From: Candidatus Saccharimonadota bacterium
GTDB lineage: Bacteria; Patescibacteriota; Saccharimonadia; Saccharimonadales; Saccharimonadaceae
Reading direction: 5' to 3'
Length of the DNA stretch: 64,000 nucleotides
NCBI GenBank assembly: GCA_002726935.1
Contig: PBTC01000026.1
Location: forward strand, 1-64,000
Positions 9,878-20,375 of the stretch are shown here, in pieces. Numbering within the stretch: the stretch's first letter is position 1; the number at the start of each line of letters is the position of its first letter. The position numbers and the translations under genes are program-made. The notes under the pieces were generated by a model that was not told the origin of the DNA, did not search any database, and was given only the letters and a program-made list of their open reading frames with translations.

Positions 9878-12800
9878 ATGGAAAAAAAGAAGTGGCTGGA
9901 TTTTTCTGCTTATGGAGCAGAAGCCGTAATTCTGAGAACACTGGATCACCGTTCTTTTTACATTCTGAATGGCTTTGACCCGGAAAGCTCAGAAGCCAAA
10001 AGTATTCTGCAGTTGAAAAACCAAGCTGGATCCCCGTATTTTACCCTCAAGGGTGCAGGTGGTTACCTCGTCACGTCGGCATCATTTGTTCCTCTAAGGC
10101 AACTCAAAGAGATTCTTCCAAAGGCCGTTGTTAATGACAACGTCCCTCGCAGTATTTCCAACAGTCCAGAGATTGACTCCGACCAAAAATTGTTTGACAC
10201 ACTGGCCAAGTCAGCAACCATAGTCGCAGAGAACCATTATGGGGATATCGTCTACAGGACTCCCTTTGTTCGGGCCATCAAACGCACGGACAAAGATGGC
10301 AATGAGACCTACATTTATGAAGATCAAGTGGAGGAGCCTGCTGCTTTTTTCAGAGTTCGCTTTGGAACAGAGAATCAATCTACTGATCTTGAGACTTGCG
10401 CATCTTCGGTACTAAGGGCCGCAGCATCGGGCAAAAAGCTAAGATCAAACGATCTGGTTAATGTTTTATCTGCAATCTATGACTCGGAATTTACGGTCCA
10501 ATCTCTTCAGGTTGACAAAAGAGCCATCGACTTTGTCGAAAGAATAGATCAGCAGCTTAGGAAAAGAGTAATTGAGCAACCGGCCTCCGAAAAATCTCTT
10601 CTTAGGGATGCGGACGATTTCGAGTTCCTGCCGGAGTCATTTGTCGATCGTGGGTTTTCGACAGGGAGAAAGAAGTCAGAGCTTCCAGGGCCGGTGCTGG
10701 CGGCTATTCGATTGGCTGTTCCGCCCGCAAAGGATTTGGGGGCAGCGTTCATCGCTCAGGACACAAAATCGTTCCCCTTCCTTACCAGGGATTATCCAGT
10801 TTCATCGTTTTGCTCGCCTTTACAAGCGGACTTGGACTTCGTTAAGTCCATTAACCCAAAGACTGCAGCAGCCAAAACTGTAGGCTTCGGCGCAGAGTTT
10901 ACGCAAGCACCCGATCTCATTTTCATCGAGGGAAACCCGCAAAAAAGTGCTGCGCCTTTCGAGTATGAAGACCTTCAGACAAACCGAAGAGATTTCGCGT
11001 TGGCTTACAAGGGTTTGCGTGATAGAGAGGCCGAAGGTCTGGGCCTATTTGTGCTGTCAAGCTTGGAGGATTCTCCTGGCCACCGCCAAATGATCAATCG
11101 AGCTGACAGGAACGCGACCACCACCGAATTCCTGAATTTCATTGGTCAGCGCTATGAGATCCTCAGCTATGGCAAGTTACACCACGCCTTGATTGAAAAA
11201 CGAGGCCCAGTATTTTCTTTGGCTATTGTGGCCATCGGAAGGAAGAGGGATGCGCTGTATCGAGACTTCTCCCTTGATACCGATGTGAAGGCTTACAGTC
11301 GTGACTTCTTGCGCTCTTGGGATCAGGTCAACCAGTGGGCATCCACAACTAGATCGGTAATTTCAAACGCAAAAGTACTTGAGAACCTGCGAGCGCTTCG
11401 TGCACCATCTCTTCCTGTCCCAACTCCGCAGGCCGAGGCAAAACCAAGGAAGGCTAAGAAGGCTCCCAAGTCCGAGCCAACACTGGCTATCCCGGATGCC
11501 GAGCAGGTTGATCTGTTTGCTCAGCCGATTGAATCTGCAGAAGTTGTGCTCAACCAAGAAGCCACCGAATCCAACGCTTCTTTGTCACAGGTTGAAGAGT
11601 CTGCAGACCCAATTGACACCCCCGCTGTAGGCGCAGATGTTGTAGAGGGTGAAGGGCAGCAGGCCCCTGTGGGCATCAACAATGAAGATTCTGAAGCCAC
11701 GGCGATCGAAGATGATGCCGAAGTAGTTATCGACGTTTTTGCCAAGCAAAGAGCCCGAATCGCCAAGGACATCGAAGAATTTTCTTTTGATGAATTGCTT
11801 GCAGATTTTCAGCTTGATGGATTTTATGACAGTTACATCAAGCAATTCTCGTTCGACTCTATATATGACTCCGTCAACGAGGAGGATGAGGCGATTCTCG
11901 ATCGGGGAAGGAAAGTTGACCGTGATGAAAATCGATTCCAATCTCCTACAAAGACTCTGAGTCTGATTCGCGAGCCTTCATCCATGACGCCTCGCAACCT
12001 GGTTGCGCCGACCAGTTACGCGATGGACAATTTGCGCCGAAAAGTCAAAGATGTGGATCGTTTCGTTTCCGCAAAGTTGAGAATGACGATCTCGGAGATG
12101 ACCGAGGTGTTTTCTTCTGAGCAAGTAGACGCCGTAGCCCTGTCGATCGTTAGAGCGGAGTCCGGAAAGGGGTTCATTTGTACTGATCAAACAGGTCTAG
12201 GCAAAGGCCGTATCATCGCTGCCTATGCGCGCTATGCGCATTTCCAGGGCAAGCCCTTCATGTTTATTACTGAGGGAAGTCACCTCTTTTCTGATTTCTT
12301 CAGAGACCTTAGGGACATCAAAAGCGATCACTTGTTCAAGAACATAATGATTCTTAACACAGACACAAGAGCTGATATTTGTGATGATGTAACTGGCGAG
12401 GTCATTTTCAAGAGAAACGCCGCCACTTTTGGTAAGGTGCTTTCTCGTATGGACGAAAACACAGCAAGCCTTGCAGACAATAAAATTGATATGTGCTTTG
12501 CAACTTATTCGCAGTTTAGGAGCAAGGACTCTGTAAAAACTCGCTGGCTTAAGGAGCAGGCGTGCCGAGGCTCCTTCTTGGCTTTGGACGAATCTCATAA
12601 TGCAGCGGGAGGCTCATCGAACACAGGTGAGGCGGTTTCTCATGCTGTGGCGATGGCCGACAGCGTAATCCATTCTTCTGCGACCTGGGCGAAGAATGCC
12701 AACACCATGTCTTCTTACAGCACTGTCTTTCCGATTGGCATGGACATTGAGCAGGTGCGCGACATTCTAATGACCGGCGGTGAGCAGATGGCTGAGATCA

Positions 12801-15586
12801 TGTCCTCCATGCTTGCCCAAGACGGGGCTTTAGTTAGGCGAGAGCATGACCTCTCCCGCCTGACTTTCCGCACTGTTGTTGATGAAAAGAACTTGGATCG
12901 TAACGTGCAGTTAGCCGACAGGTTTGCCGAGATATTGCTGGAAATCAACAAGGTGTCTGGCACTCTAGGAAAACTGGCAGCAAAAGTTGATGAGCGTTAC
13001 ATCCGAGAGCACCTGGAACTACCCGAGCATCTACGCTTGAATAATCACATGGGCGGCGTGGAGAGTACTGGCTTTGGCAGCACAATGTACAACCTTCAGC
13101 GCATGTTTGCCCTGTGCCTGAAAGCAGACTTTGTTGCCGACCGTGCAATTGAGGCGCTTCGTAATGGACAAAAGCCGGTCATAGTGCTTGAGCAAACACA
13201 GGAATCCATGCTCAAGCAATCTTTGAAAGCATATCTATCGGCCTTGGGTGAGGGCAATATTCCTCATGAGTATTTGTACGACGACATCCTCCTTGATGAG
13301 GAAGGAAACGAGATCGAGAATCAAGCCGACGAGGGGAAGATCGACCTGAAGGTGGGAGTTCGTATACCCATGGTAACGATGCGAAATGCCTTGATGGCTG
13401 CCTTTAAAAGAACGATGAGCGCAAATCGCAAACTGCCTGACGGAACAAAGCGTCGTCTCTCGATCCTTGACCTGGCCCTAGAGGATCCGAAAACAACTGC
13501 GGCTGATATTCAGGTTATTGAGTCATGGATTGAGAAAGTCGAAGCGTTAATTTCGGACTTTCCAGATTTGCCACTGGTACCGATTGACTACGTTAGAGCA
13601 AAGATTGAAAGAGCTGGCTTTAGGTTCGGTGAAGTCTCGGGACGTAAGTACCAATGTGACTTTGAGCTATTCGACGGGAAGGAGCCGAATCTTTTTGTTA
13701 AAAATCGTAAAGACACTCGAAAAGAAGATGTACGCAATTTCAACAAAGGAGTGGTTGATGCCTTACTGATTAATATCGCGGGGGCATCCGGGATATCTGT
13801 GCACAGCAATGCCAAGTTTGCCAACACTGACCAGCGAGTCATGATTGAGTGGCAGATCGCTAACGATGTGAACAAGCGAGTGCAGCTTTTTGGTCGTGTT
13901 AACCGTGTGGGGCAGGTAGTCGATCCTATTATTGAGACGGTTACTACCGGTCTTCCGTTTGAAATGCGACTGATTTCCATGCAGAAGCAAAAACTTCGTG
14001 AGCTTAGCGCAAATACTCAGGCGAACCGAAGGAACGCGGTTGAAGAGGATCAGACTCTGGATCTTATCAATAAGATCGGCAACGAGTCCGCAAAAGAATA
14101 CTTGATGAATAATCCAGACATCGCCGATCTACTTTGTATCGACATGATGGAAATGGAAAAGAAGCTGGACAACACTGCTTACATCAATAAACTTTCCTTC
14201 CTGATCGGACTGCTCTATGTTGAAGAGCAAATTCAGGTGATTAGCGAACTCGAGAATGACTTCAAGAAACGAGTGCGTGATAAGGAGGCCCAAGGCGAAA
14301 GCCCTCTGCGAGTTAAGGAGCATGAGTGGGGTGCGCGCGTGGTCAAGCAGTCGTTGTTTTATGGGATCGAGGAGGAGACCTATGAGTCCTCGTTTGATCG
14401 CCCAGTCTATCAAACACTCTTGTCATACGATGAGATCGTGAACCCGCTGCAGTGGGCTTCCGTTTCGAAGACCATCGAGGAGAGCCGTGAGGCTTTCGCT
14501 AATTATTTTGGTGATGAGGAGGCGCGCGAAACTCGTCTGTATGACTTACGGAACAGGATGTCGGAGTCATTCCAGATCCTGATGCGCCGAAATGTTGGAT
14601 CTCGATTCTTTGAGGAAGGTGCTGATCACAACAGCATTATTGATCAAGACGCTGCTATTCAAAAGGCTCTTAATTCCCAAGATATTTTTAACACTTTTAT
14701 CAAGGGTTACAACGACAGGAAGATCTTTGCAGAGTCGATTATTCCCCACTTATTTCCAGGCAACATTGTCGAGGTCCAGTACGGACTGGACAACTACAGA
14801 GCTGTGATCACCGAGCTTACGTTGCCGGGGCGTGGCAGGGAGGCTTCTCTTACAGAGTATGACATTACCCTGGCCATACCTGGCAATAGGTATCTGACTA
14901 GGCTCAACCTTACCGGTTTGTATTCCTACGGTGGGACTATCGAGAAAGTTGACGAACTCGACGTGAGTGCACCGAATCGATCCGCTGAGTCTGTTTTTAA
15001 CTCAGCTAAGAAAGGTAAGATCACCAGGGACCGTGTTGTTCTTACCGGAAACCTATTCGCTGCGATTAACGAGACCAGTGGCAGATCCTTGGGAAGTCCG
15101 GGTATGTACACAGATGAAAACAATGTTCGTCACTCCGGGATCATCTTGCGAAAAGAAGTCAAGGCAGCAGACCTTAATTCGATTCCAATTAAAGTGGACA
15201 TAGCCCACGTGAAGGCGATCTTGCAAGAGCACCAATTTGCCTCGATTGAGTTCTCTCCAGCGGATGCAAAAAATCTTCCTTTTAGCGTAATGACACGGCC
15301 AGGGAGAGAAGGGCTTCGTTTGGATGTCACATTCAAAAGCTCCAAGCGGGCTGCCGGCTGGGAGAATCAGTTGGACCTTATGGAACTGCTTCGATCTGAT
15401 GGGAAGAACTTTTCGAGATTTCAGGGGATTGCAAGCAAGACATTGAGTTTTAATTTTATTGATGGTATAATTGAGAAAATGGCGGCGAGAAATTGCTCCA
15501 TATCAATTGTAGGCGGGGACCGCGAATTGATCTTCCGTCAAATTCAAGAACTTAAAACTCAAGGGAGATTCCCTAGAGTCGCTTAA
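9878..15586 (+). CDS. Strawberry-notch-like (Sbno) SF2 helicase, 1902 aa, with uncharacterised N-terminal half
   Basis: SGKGFICTDQTGLGKGRIIAAYARYA (Sbno-type Walker A), FLALDESHNAAG (DESH box), HSSATWAKNA, C-terminal helicase motif LFGRVNRVGQV. Confidence 0.75.
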   Translation: MEKKKWLDFSAYGAEAVILRTLDHRSFYILNGFDPESSEAKSILQLKNQAGSPYFTLKGAGGYLVTSASFVPLRQLKEILPKAVVNDNVPRSISNSPEIDSDQKLFDTLAKSATIVAENHYGDIVYRTPFVRAIKRTDKDGNETYIYEDQVEEPAAFFRVRFGTENQSTDLETCASSVLRAAASGKKLRSNDLVNVLSAIYDSEFTVQSLQVDKRAIDFVERIDQQLRKRVIEQPASEKSLLRDADDFEFLPESFVDRGFSTGRKKSELPGPVLAAIRLAVPPAKDLGAAFIAQDTKSFPFLTRDYPVSSFCSPLQADLDFVKSINPKTAAAKTVGFGAEFTQAPDLIFIEGNPQKSAAPFEYEDLQTNRRDFALAYKGLRDREAEGLGLFVLSSLEDSPGHRQMINRADRNATTTEFLNFIGQRYEILSYGKLHHALIEKRGPVFSLAIVAIGRKRDALYRDFSLDTDVKAYSRDFLRSWDQVNQWASTTRSVISNAKVLENLRALRAPSLPVPTPQAEAKPRKAKKAPKSEPTLAIPDAEQVDLFAQPIESAEVVLNQEATESNASLSQVEESADPIDTPAVGADVVEGEGQQAPVGINNEDSEATAIEDDAEVVIDVFAKQRARIAKDIEEFSFDELLADFQLDGFYDSYIKQFSFDSIYDSVNEEDEAILDRGRKVDRDENRFQSPTKTLSLIREPSSMTPRNLVAPTSYAMDNLRRKVKDVDRFVSAKLRMTISEMTEVFSSEQVDAVALSIVRAESGKGFICTDQTGLGKGRIIAAYARYAHFQGKPFMFITEGSHLFSDFFRDLRDIKSDHLFKNIMILNTDTRADICDDVTGEVIFKRNAATFGKVLSRMDENTASLADNKIDMCFATYSQFRSKDSVKTRWLKEQACRGSFLALDESHNAAGGSSNTGEAVSHAVAMADSVIHSSATWAKNANTMSSYSTVFPIGMDIEQVRDILMTGGEQMAEIMSSMLAQDGALVRREHDLSRLTFRTVVDEKNLDRNVQLADRFAEILLEINKVSGTLGKLAAKVDERYIREHLELPEHLRLNNHMGGVESTGFGSTMYNLQRMFALCLKADFVADRAIEALRNGQKPVIVLEQTQESMLKQSLKAYLSALGEGNIPHEYLYDDILLDEEGNEIENQADEGKIDLKVGVRIPMVTMRNALMAAFKRTMSANRKLPDGTKRRLSILDLALEDPKTTAADIQVIESWIEKVEALISDFPDLPLVPIDYVRAKIERAGFRFGEVSGRKYQCDFELFDGKEPNLFVKNRKDTRKEDVRNFNKGVVDALLINIAGASGISVHSNAKFANTDQRVMIEWQIANDVNKRVQLFGRVNRVGQVVDPIIETVTTGLPFEMRLISMQKQKLRELSANTQANRRNAVEEDQTLDLINKIGNESAKEYLMNNPDIADLLCIDMMEMEKKLDNTAYINKLSFLIGLLYVEEQIQVISELENDFKKRVRDKEAQGESPLRVKEHEWGARVVKQSLFYGIEEETYESSFDRPVYQTLLSYDEIVNPLQWASVSKTIEESREAFANYFGDEEARETRLYDLRNRMSESFQILMRRNVGSRFFEEGADHNSIIDQDAAIQKALNSQDIFNTFIKGYNDRKIFAESIIPHLFPGNIVEVQYGLDNYRAVITELTLPGRGREASLTEYDITLAIPGNRYLTRLNLTGLYSYGGTIEKVDELDVSAPNRSAESVFNSAKKGKITRDRVVLTGNLFAAINETSGRSLGSPGMYTDENNVRHSGIILRKEVKAADLNSIPIKVDIAHVKAILQEHQFASIEFSPADAKNLPFSVMTRPGREGLRLDVTFKSSKRAAGWENQLDLMELLRSDGKNFSRFQGIASKTLSFNFIDGIIEKMAARNCSISIVGGDRELIFRQIQELKTQGRFPRVA

Positions 15587-15596
15587 AGGGATCCGA

Positions 15597-17810
15597 ATGA
15601 CACCTGCCGCCTCACACCAACCCACTAAAGCCGTGGCAGGCGTCATTGGAGAGCACTCGGCGTCAGAGTTAAAGCCTGCGCCATTGGCCCTCAAAAACAC
15701 TGAGCGTGATCAGTCTCGCCGGAGCACAAAAACCCCCAAATGGATGTTTGGGGTTGAGTGCGATGGCATTCGGGTCGGAATCAAGTGCAAGAAGGCAGAG
15801 AACACCAAAGACCTTGTCAGAAAGTTCAATGGCTGGTGGTGCCAAGGTGCTATGTCCTGGATGTTCGAGCTTGATGATGCATCCCGCTTCGCCTCATACC
15901 TATCCGCAAACCCCAAGGCTGTAAAGACAAATTTAAATACTGAGAATGCTGCTGGATTTATCTACTGGGGTAAAACGCAGAACAGAAAATTAGGCTGCTT
16001 TTCGTCAATGATTGACGTGCGACTTTTCAACGTCAAGAACGAGGCGACGGTCATTATCGTTGGTGGCTATGATGGTGTCTTAAAGAGGATCCTACCCAGG
16101 GTTGCCGGGGCAAACTGGAACTCTCAGTTTGAGGTCTACATTGCCAAAGGCAAGAGCACTAAAGAGATCCTGGATGTCCTTTCCCAAGATGCGTACATTC
16201 ACCGAGATGAAGTGTATGTAAACACTAACGTATTTAACGAGCTGGACATTGGCGCATGGCGCGACGTACCTAAGGCTCGGCTAACTATTGGTGCCGAGTG
16301 TGCCTTAGACCCCTCTGAGTTTTTTAACCCTGAGGAAGAAGATGATCCTAAAAATCTTAAACCTAAGGTGGACGCACTTAAAGCCTTGGCGGCCAAGCCC
16401 TTGGTCAAGCGTGAGATCAACCCAGAGATCTATCCGTGGGCCGAGAAAAAATTTGGACTCCGGGATTATCAAACTACTGGGGTCAAACACCTGCTTGAAT
16501 ACTCCTCAGCCCTTTTGGCGGACGATATGGGGCTCGGCAAAACCAGGCAAAGTGTCGTAGCGGCTCGTATTAACAGGAAGACCGGCGTCAACATAGTCAT
16601 TGTCCCCGCATATCTGAGGATCAATTGGTACCGCGAGATAAAGATTGTCGAACCTGAAGCTAGGATTTGGTGTGTTAACGTCGAGCGCATTAACAACATG
16701 CCACATGTGACCTCCGGTTTTGTCGCTGGTAGTGTCCAGCCTGGCTGGATTGTGGCTTCTTATGAATCGATTGGTACAGTGTTTGAGCACATGCGTGCCA
16801 ATGAAATGAAAGTTGATAGCATCATCTTCGATGAGGCTCACTACATTAAAGAGCCGAGCAGCCAGAGGACGCAAAAAGCCTTCCGGTTGTCCGACATGGC
16901 TGAGCATAAAATCCTGCTGACAGGAACCCCAATCCTCAACGGGATTGAGGAGCTTTACACATTGCTGCGGCTATCGGGACACCCCCTCGCGGCAATGGAC
17001 GTTCGAATTTTCAAGAAAACCTTTGGCAATTCAGAGATTGACCGACGCGCACTCAATCAGAGAATTAAAGAATGGATGCTTCGAAGGAGTAAGAAAGGAA
17101 CCCTTAACCTTAAAGGCAAGGTACGTAATGAATACCTTATCGAGGGGTCTTTTAAGTTCTGGAAGGAATATAGAGCGCTTGAAGAAGACACCTCCATGCC
17201 CACCCTCGTTAAGATTGGAAAGGCCCGCGCGCTGCTGGACCACGAGAAGATGCTGGCAGCATTCGATTTTATCTCGTCCTTTGAGGGCGACGAAAAGTCC
17301 ATCTTGTTCGTTAATTTCAAAAAGACTTTCAATCAGGCTATGCAGCGCGCCAAAATGCTTGGCATTGATGCGGTTGGGTTCGACGGAAGCTGCTCGCCAG
17401 AATACAGACAGCAAGCCGTAGATATCTTCCAAGAAAATCCGAATGTCAAACTCATCATTATTACAATTGATGCGGGCTATAGTGGTTGGACGTTAACGGC
17501 CGCAAACTGGGTCTTTATGGCGTCTCTTCCCTGGACGCCGAGCAAACTCATGCAGGCGGAGGACAGGGCTTATCGCCTTGGACAGGAGCGCTTGGTGAAT
17601 GTTGGCATTCTCAAGGTCGTCGACACCATTGATATTTCGCTGTGGGAAGTTCTTGAATATAAAGCCAAGCAAGCCGCAGAGGTTTTAGAATCCGACGATC
17701 CGCTGGGAAATCAGGAAAAAGAAAAGAAGCAGGCCTTGAGCATAATCGCCGCCCATGGTTTCACCCCTAGAATTAAAGTCGAAAAGACCATTGAGCACGC
17801 TACAGCTTGA
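15597..17810 (+). CDS. SNF2-family helicase (SMARCAL1-like)
   Basis: LLADDMGLGKTRQSV, IIFDEAHYIKEPSSQRT, LLTGTPILNG, C-terminal AEDRAYRLGQ. Confidence 0.85.
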   Translation: MTPAASHQPTKAVAGVIGEHSASELKPAPLALKNTERDQSRRSTKTPKWMFGVECDGIRVGIKCKKAENTKDLVRKFNGWWCQGAMSWMFELDDASRFASYLSANPKAVKTNLNTENAAGFIYWGKTQNRKLGCFSSMIDVRLFNVKNEATVIIVGGYDGVLKRILPRVAGANWNSQFEVYIAKGKSTKEILDVLSQDAYIHRDEVYVNTNVFNELDIGAWRDVPKARLTIGAECALDPSEFFNPEEEDDPKNLKPKVDALKALAAKPLVKREINPEIYPWAEKKFGLRDYQTTGVKHLLEYSSALLADDMGLGKTRQSVVAARINRKTGVNIVIVPAYLRINWYREIKIVEPEARIWCVNVERINNMPHVTSGFVAGSVQPGWIVASYESIGTVFEHMRANEMKVDSIIFDEAHYIKEPSSQRTQKAFRLSDMAEHKILLTGTPILNGIEELYTLLRLSGHPLAAMDVRIFKKTFGNSEIDRRALNQRIKEWMLRRSKKGTLNLKGKVRNEYLIEGSFKFWKEYRALEEDTSMPTLVKIGKARALLDHEKMLAAFDFISSFEGDEKSILFVNFKKTFNQAMQRAKMLGIDAVGFDGSCSPEYRQQAVDIFQENPNVKLIIITIDAGYSGWTLTAANWVFMASLPWTPSKLMQAEDRAYRLGQERLVNVGILKVVDTIDISLWEVLEYKAKQAAEVLESDDPLGNQEKEKKQALSIIAAHGFTPRIKVEKTIEHATA

Positions 17811-17964
17811 TCTCTAATCGGCCCCGCCTTGGACAAAAGACGTCCAACTTTGCGCAATCGTAAAAAACAGGGTGATATTGAGGAAAAATCCGAAAGAGCT
17901 GTTTTTATCAGTATAATTTATCTAATCTGTACATTATAGAAACAAATTAGATTCTAAGGTTTCC

Positions 17965-18708
17965 ATGAAAAAACTCTTTCGTTTAGCCGTAGCCACAAGC
18001 CTGATTTGGGCGCATGCGCAAGCAAACTCGGCTGTCCTTATCGTAGAAGGCGATGATCTTGAGAGGAACAGACGTCTTTCTGGGGAGCTTGCTCAGTACG
18101 ATGGGGCCGGTAGCAGCATCGGCGTGGCGCCAGAGCAAAGTCAACTCACAGATCTAACAGGAAATGTTAATCGCCTGTTCATCACTGAGCCATTCCAGGC
18201 CCGAGTGATATCTGGGATGGCTAGGGAAGTAACCTTGGACGAGGCCATGCAGATGGTTGTCCCCTCCGACTATCAAGTGGTTTATCGGGTATCAAAAGAA
18301 TCTCAGAAGCTTCCTGTCTCTTGGCGTGGCGGCGTGGAGTGGCCTCAAGTTGTAAAAGAGGTCATGAACCAAGCGAGAGGTTACGCCTTTATTGATCCAT
18401 CATCAAAGAAGGTCATTATCAGCGCCTCTGCATCAAATGACACCTGGGAAGTCAGCACCAAGGACAAGACGCTTCGCGTTAGTCTTACCCGCTGGGTCGC
18501 TCTCGCCGGATGGCAATTGGTCTGGGATATTGATCGAGACTTCAACGTCGACGCCTCGGCAACAATCAACGGCTCATTTAAGGATGCCGTTACTGATCTG
18601 GTCACCTCGTTGAGCAGCAGTGATTATCCTGTTCGCGCCGTATTCTATGAAAAATCGAAGACCTTGCGGATCGTAAAGTACACCGCCGGCTTCCGCAACC
18701 AGCAATAA
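17965..18708 (+). CDS. TcpQ/PilL C-terminal-domain pilus protein
   Basis: Signal peptide, C-terminal TcpQ-like domain (LRVSLTRWVALAGWQLVWDI...), first gene of pilus operon. Confidence 0.65.
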   Translation: MKKLFRLAVATSLIWAHAQANSAVLIVEGDDLERNRRLSGELAQYDGAGSSIGVAPEQSQLTDLTGNVNRLFITEPFQARVISGMAREVTLDEAMQMVVPSDYQVVYRVSKESQKLPVSWRGGVEWPQVVKEVMNQARGYAFIDPSSKKVIISASASNDTWEVSTKDKTLRVSLTRWVALAGWQLVWDIDRDFNVDASATINGSFKDAVTDLVTSLSSSDYPVRAVFYEKSKTLRIVKYTAGFRNQQ

Positions 18709-18719
18709 GGACTACACCC

Positions 18720-20366
18720 ATGAAGCATAAAGCAAACATTCTTGGGCTGGCTGTGTCCATGGCGGTCCTCTCCGGATGTGCCGCAGTTCAAACGGCTCAA
18801 ATTCAAAATGCAGCCGAGAACAAATCTGAGCAACGTCGTGCCGTTATGAAAGAAGCGCTTGTGAAAAACTACACGGGCGAGGCAAAAGAGTCGGCTCTCG
18901 TGGTGTCTCGCGATAGCATTTATGTGGCCTCGAAATCATCGACTACGCGCTCGGATGCGAACGTGCCTGCAGTATTCGATCAGATTTTTTTGCGTTTTCC
19001 TGGGCGTTACACCTTGGCGGCGTTGGCTGAGCGTATCACCAAGGAGACCCGCATCCCAGTCACCATTTCTGAGGACCTGGCGGCTGGTGGCGGCAGCACC
19101 GCGCCAATCAATATTGCGGTGAACAATGCTCGTGCTGAAATGGGATTTGGCGGCCGCGATCCATTTGCCATGGGCGAAGAAACAAAAGGCTCAATTGATG
19201 TTTATCGAAACACGCCAAATTCATTGTATGCCGAAGAGTTTGAATTGGACTTTAACGGTTCGCTGACCGATATGCTTGATTTGATTGCTGCGAAGGGGCG
19301 AATTAGCTGGGAATATCGTCGCGGGACCATTCATTTCTCCAAGACAATTACGCGCACATTCTTTGTCAATTCACTGCCTGGCACGACCGGCACCACTCGG
19401 AGCATGAGGGCGTCAGTCGGCGGTTCAGGCGGTCAGGGTAGCGCTCCTGCTGGCAGCGGATCCATCAGTACTTCAATCGAGTTTGATCCCCTAGTAAGCG
19501 TATCGGAGGCTATTGCGACGCTGATGACGCCGTCTGGAAAGCTGGCAACCAATAAGTCGTCAGGGACCATCGTGGTGACTGACATCAAGGAGGCTCTGGA
19601 CCGGATCGAGCGAGTGGTCGATCAAGAAAACTCGCTGCTTAACCGGCAGGTGCGTATTCGGGTTGACTTCCTAAGTGTTCGGTATTCAAATAACGCTCAA
19701 GCGGGTGTGGATCTTAACCTGGCCTTCGCCAACATTCTGAACAACGGCGACGTAGCTGGAGTTAACGTTACTCCGGGCGGTGGCTTGGTCGGCGGTGATG
19801 CGGGCTCTGCTACCTTTAGGGTTACCGGCCTTGATTACGATGCGAGCCTGCTTGTCCGTGCGCTTAGCACTCTTGGGAAGACCACCATTTTAGGCAGAAA
19901 GGCAGTGACTACGCTTAACCGCCAGTCCGCGCCTATCGTGGTATCAAACCAGACTATATACCTCGCGTCTACAACACCAGGAGCTGCGGGCGCGAACGGT
20001 GGTGCCGGAGCCCCCGGGCTGCAGCCTGGGACTGTTAATACGGGCTTGTCAATGGACGTGCTGCCGATCATTACGCCTGACAATAGTCTGATTATTCAGT
20101 TTGCTCTCGATATCTCAGAGCTTATCCGAATTGGCTCCATCTCGACTGGTGCTGGTGAGACGCTCCAGCAGATTCAAACCCCTGAGGTGTCCGCCATGTC
20201 TTTTCTTGAGCGTGTGAGCATGAAGAACGGCGAGACCTTGGTAATGGTGGGCTACGAGCGCGATCTTACGCGAAGTAACGGTCGAGACTCCCTGCTCGGA
20301 GTCTCTAGCGACGGCTCCGAAGAACGGGAAGCTTTCCTTATCTCTTTGACTCCTTATTTGGATTAA
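18720..20366 (+). CDS. pilN: PilN-type secretin lipoprotein
   Basis: Lipobox VLSGCAAV; secretin C-terminal domain (VRIRVDFLSVRYSNNAQAGVDL... VSMKNGETLVMVGYE). Confidence 0.85.
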   Translation: MKHKANILGLAVSMAVLSGCAAVQTAQIQNAAENKSEQRRAVMKEALVKNYTGEAKESALVVSRDSIYVASKSSTTRSDANVPAVFDQIFLRFPGRYTLAALAERITKETRIPVTISEDLAAGGGSTAPINIAVNNARAEMGFGGRDPFAMGEETKGSIDVYRNTPNSLYAEEFELDFNGSLTDMLDLIAAKGRISWEYRRGTIHFSKTITRTFFVNSLPGTTGTTRSMRASVGGSGGQGSAPAGSGSISTSIEFDPLVSVSEAIATLMTPSGKLATNKSSGTIVVTDIKEALDRIERVVDQENSLLNRQVRIRVDFLSVRYSNNAQAGVDLNLAFANILNNGDVAGVNVTPGGGLVGGDAGSATFRVTGLDYDASLLVRALSTLGKTTILGRKAVTTLNRQSAPIVVSNQTIYLASTTPGAAGANGGAGAPGLQPGTVNTGLSMDVLPIITPDNSLIIQFALDISELIRIGSISTGAGETLQQIQTPEVSAMSFLERVSMKNGETLVMVGYERDLTRSNGRDSLLGVSSDGSEEREAFLISLTPYLD

Positions 20367-20375
20367 AAGGTCACT

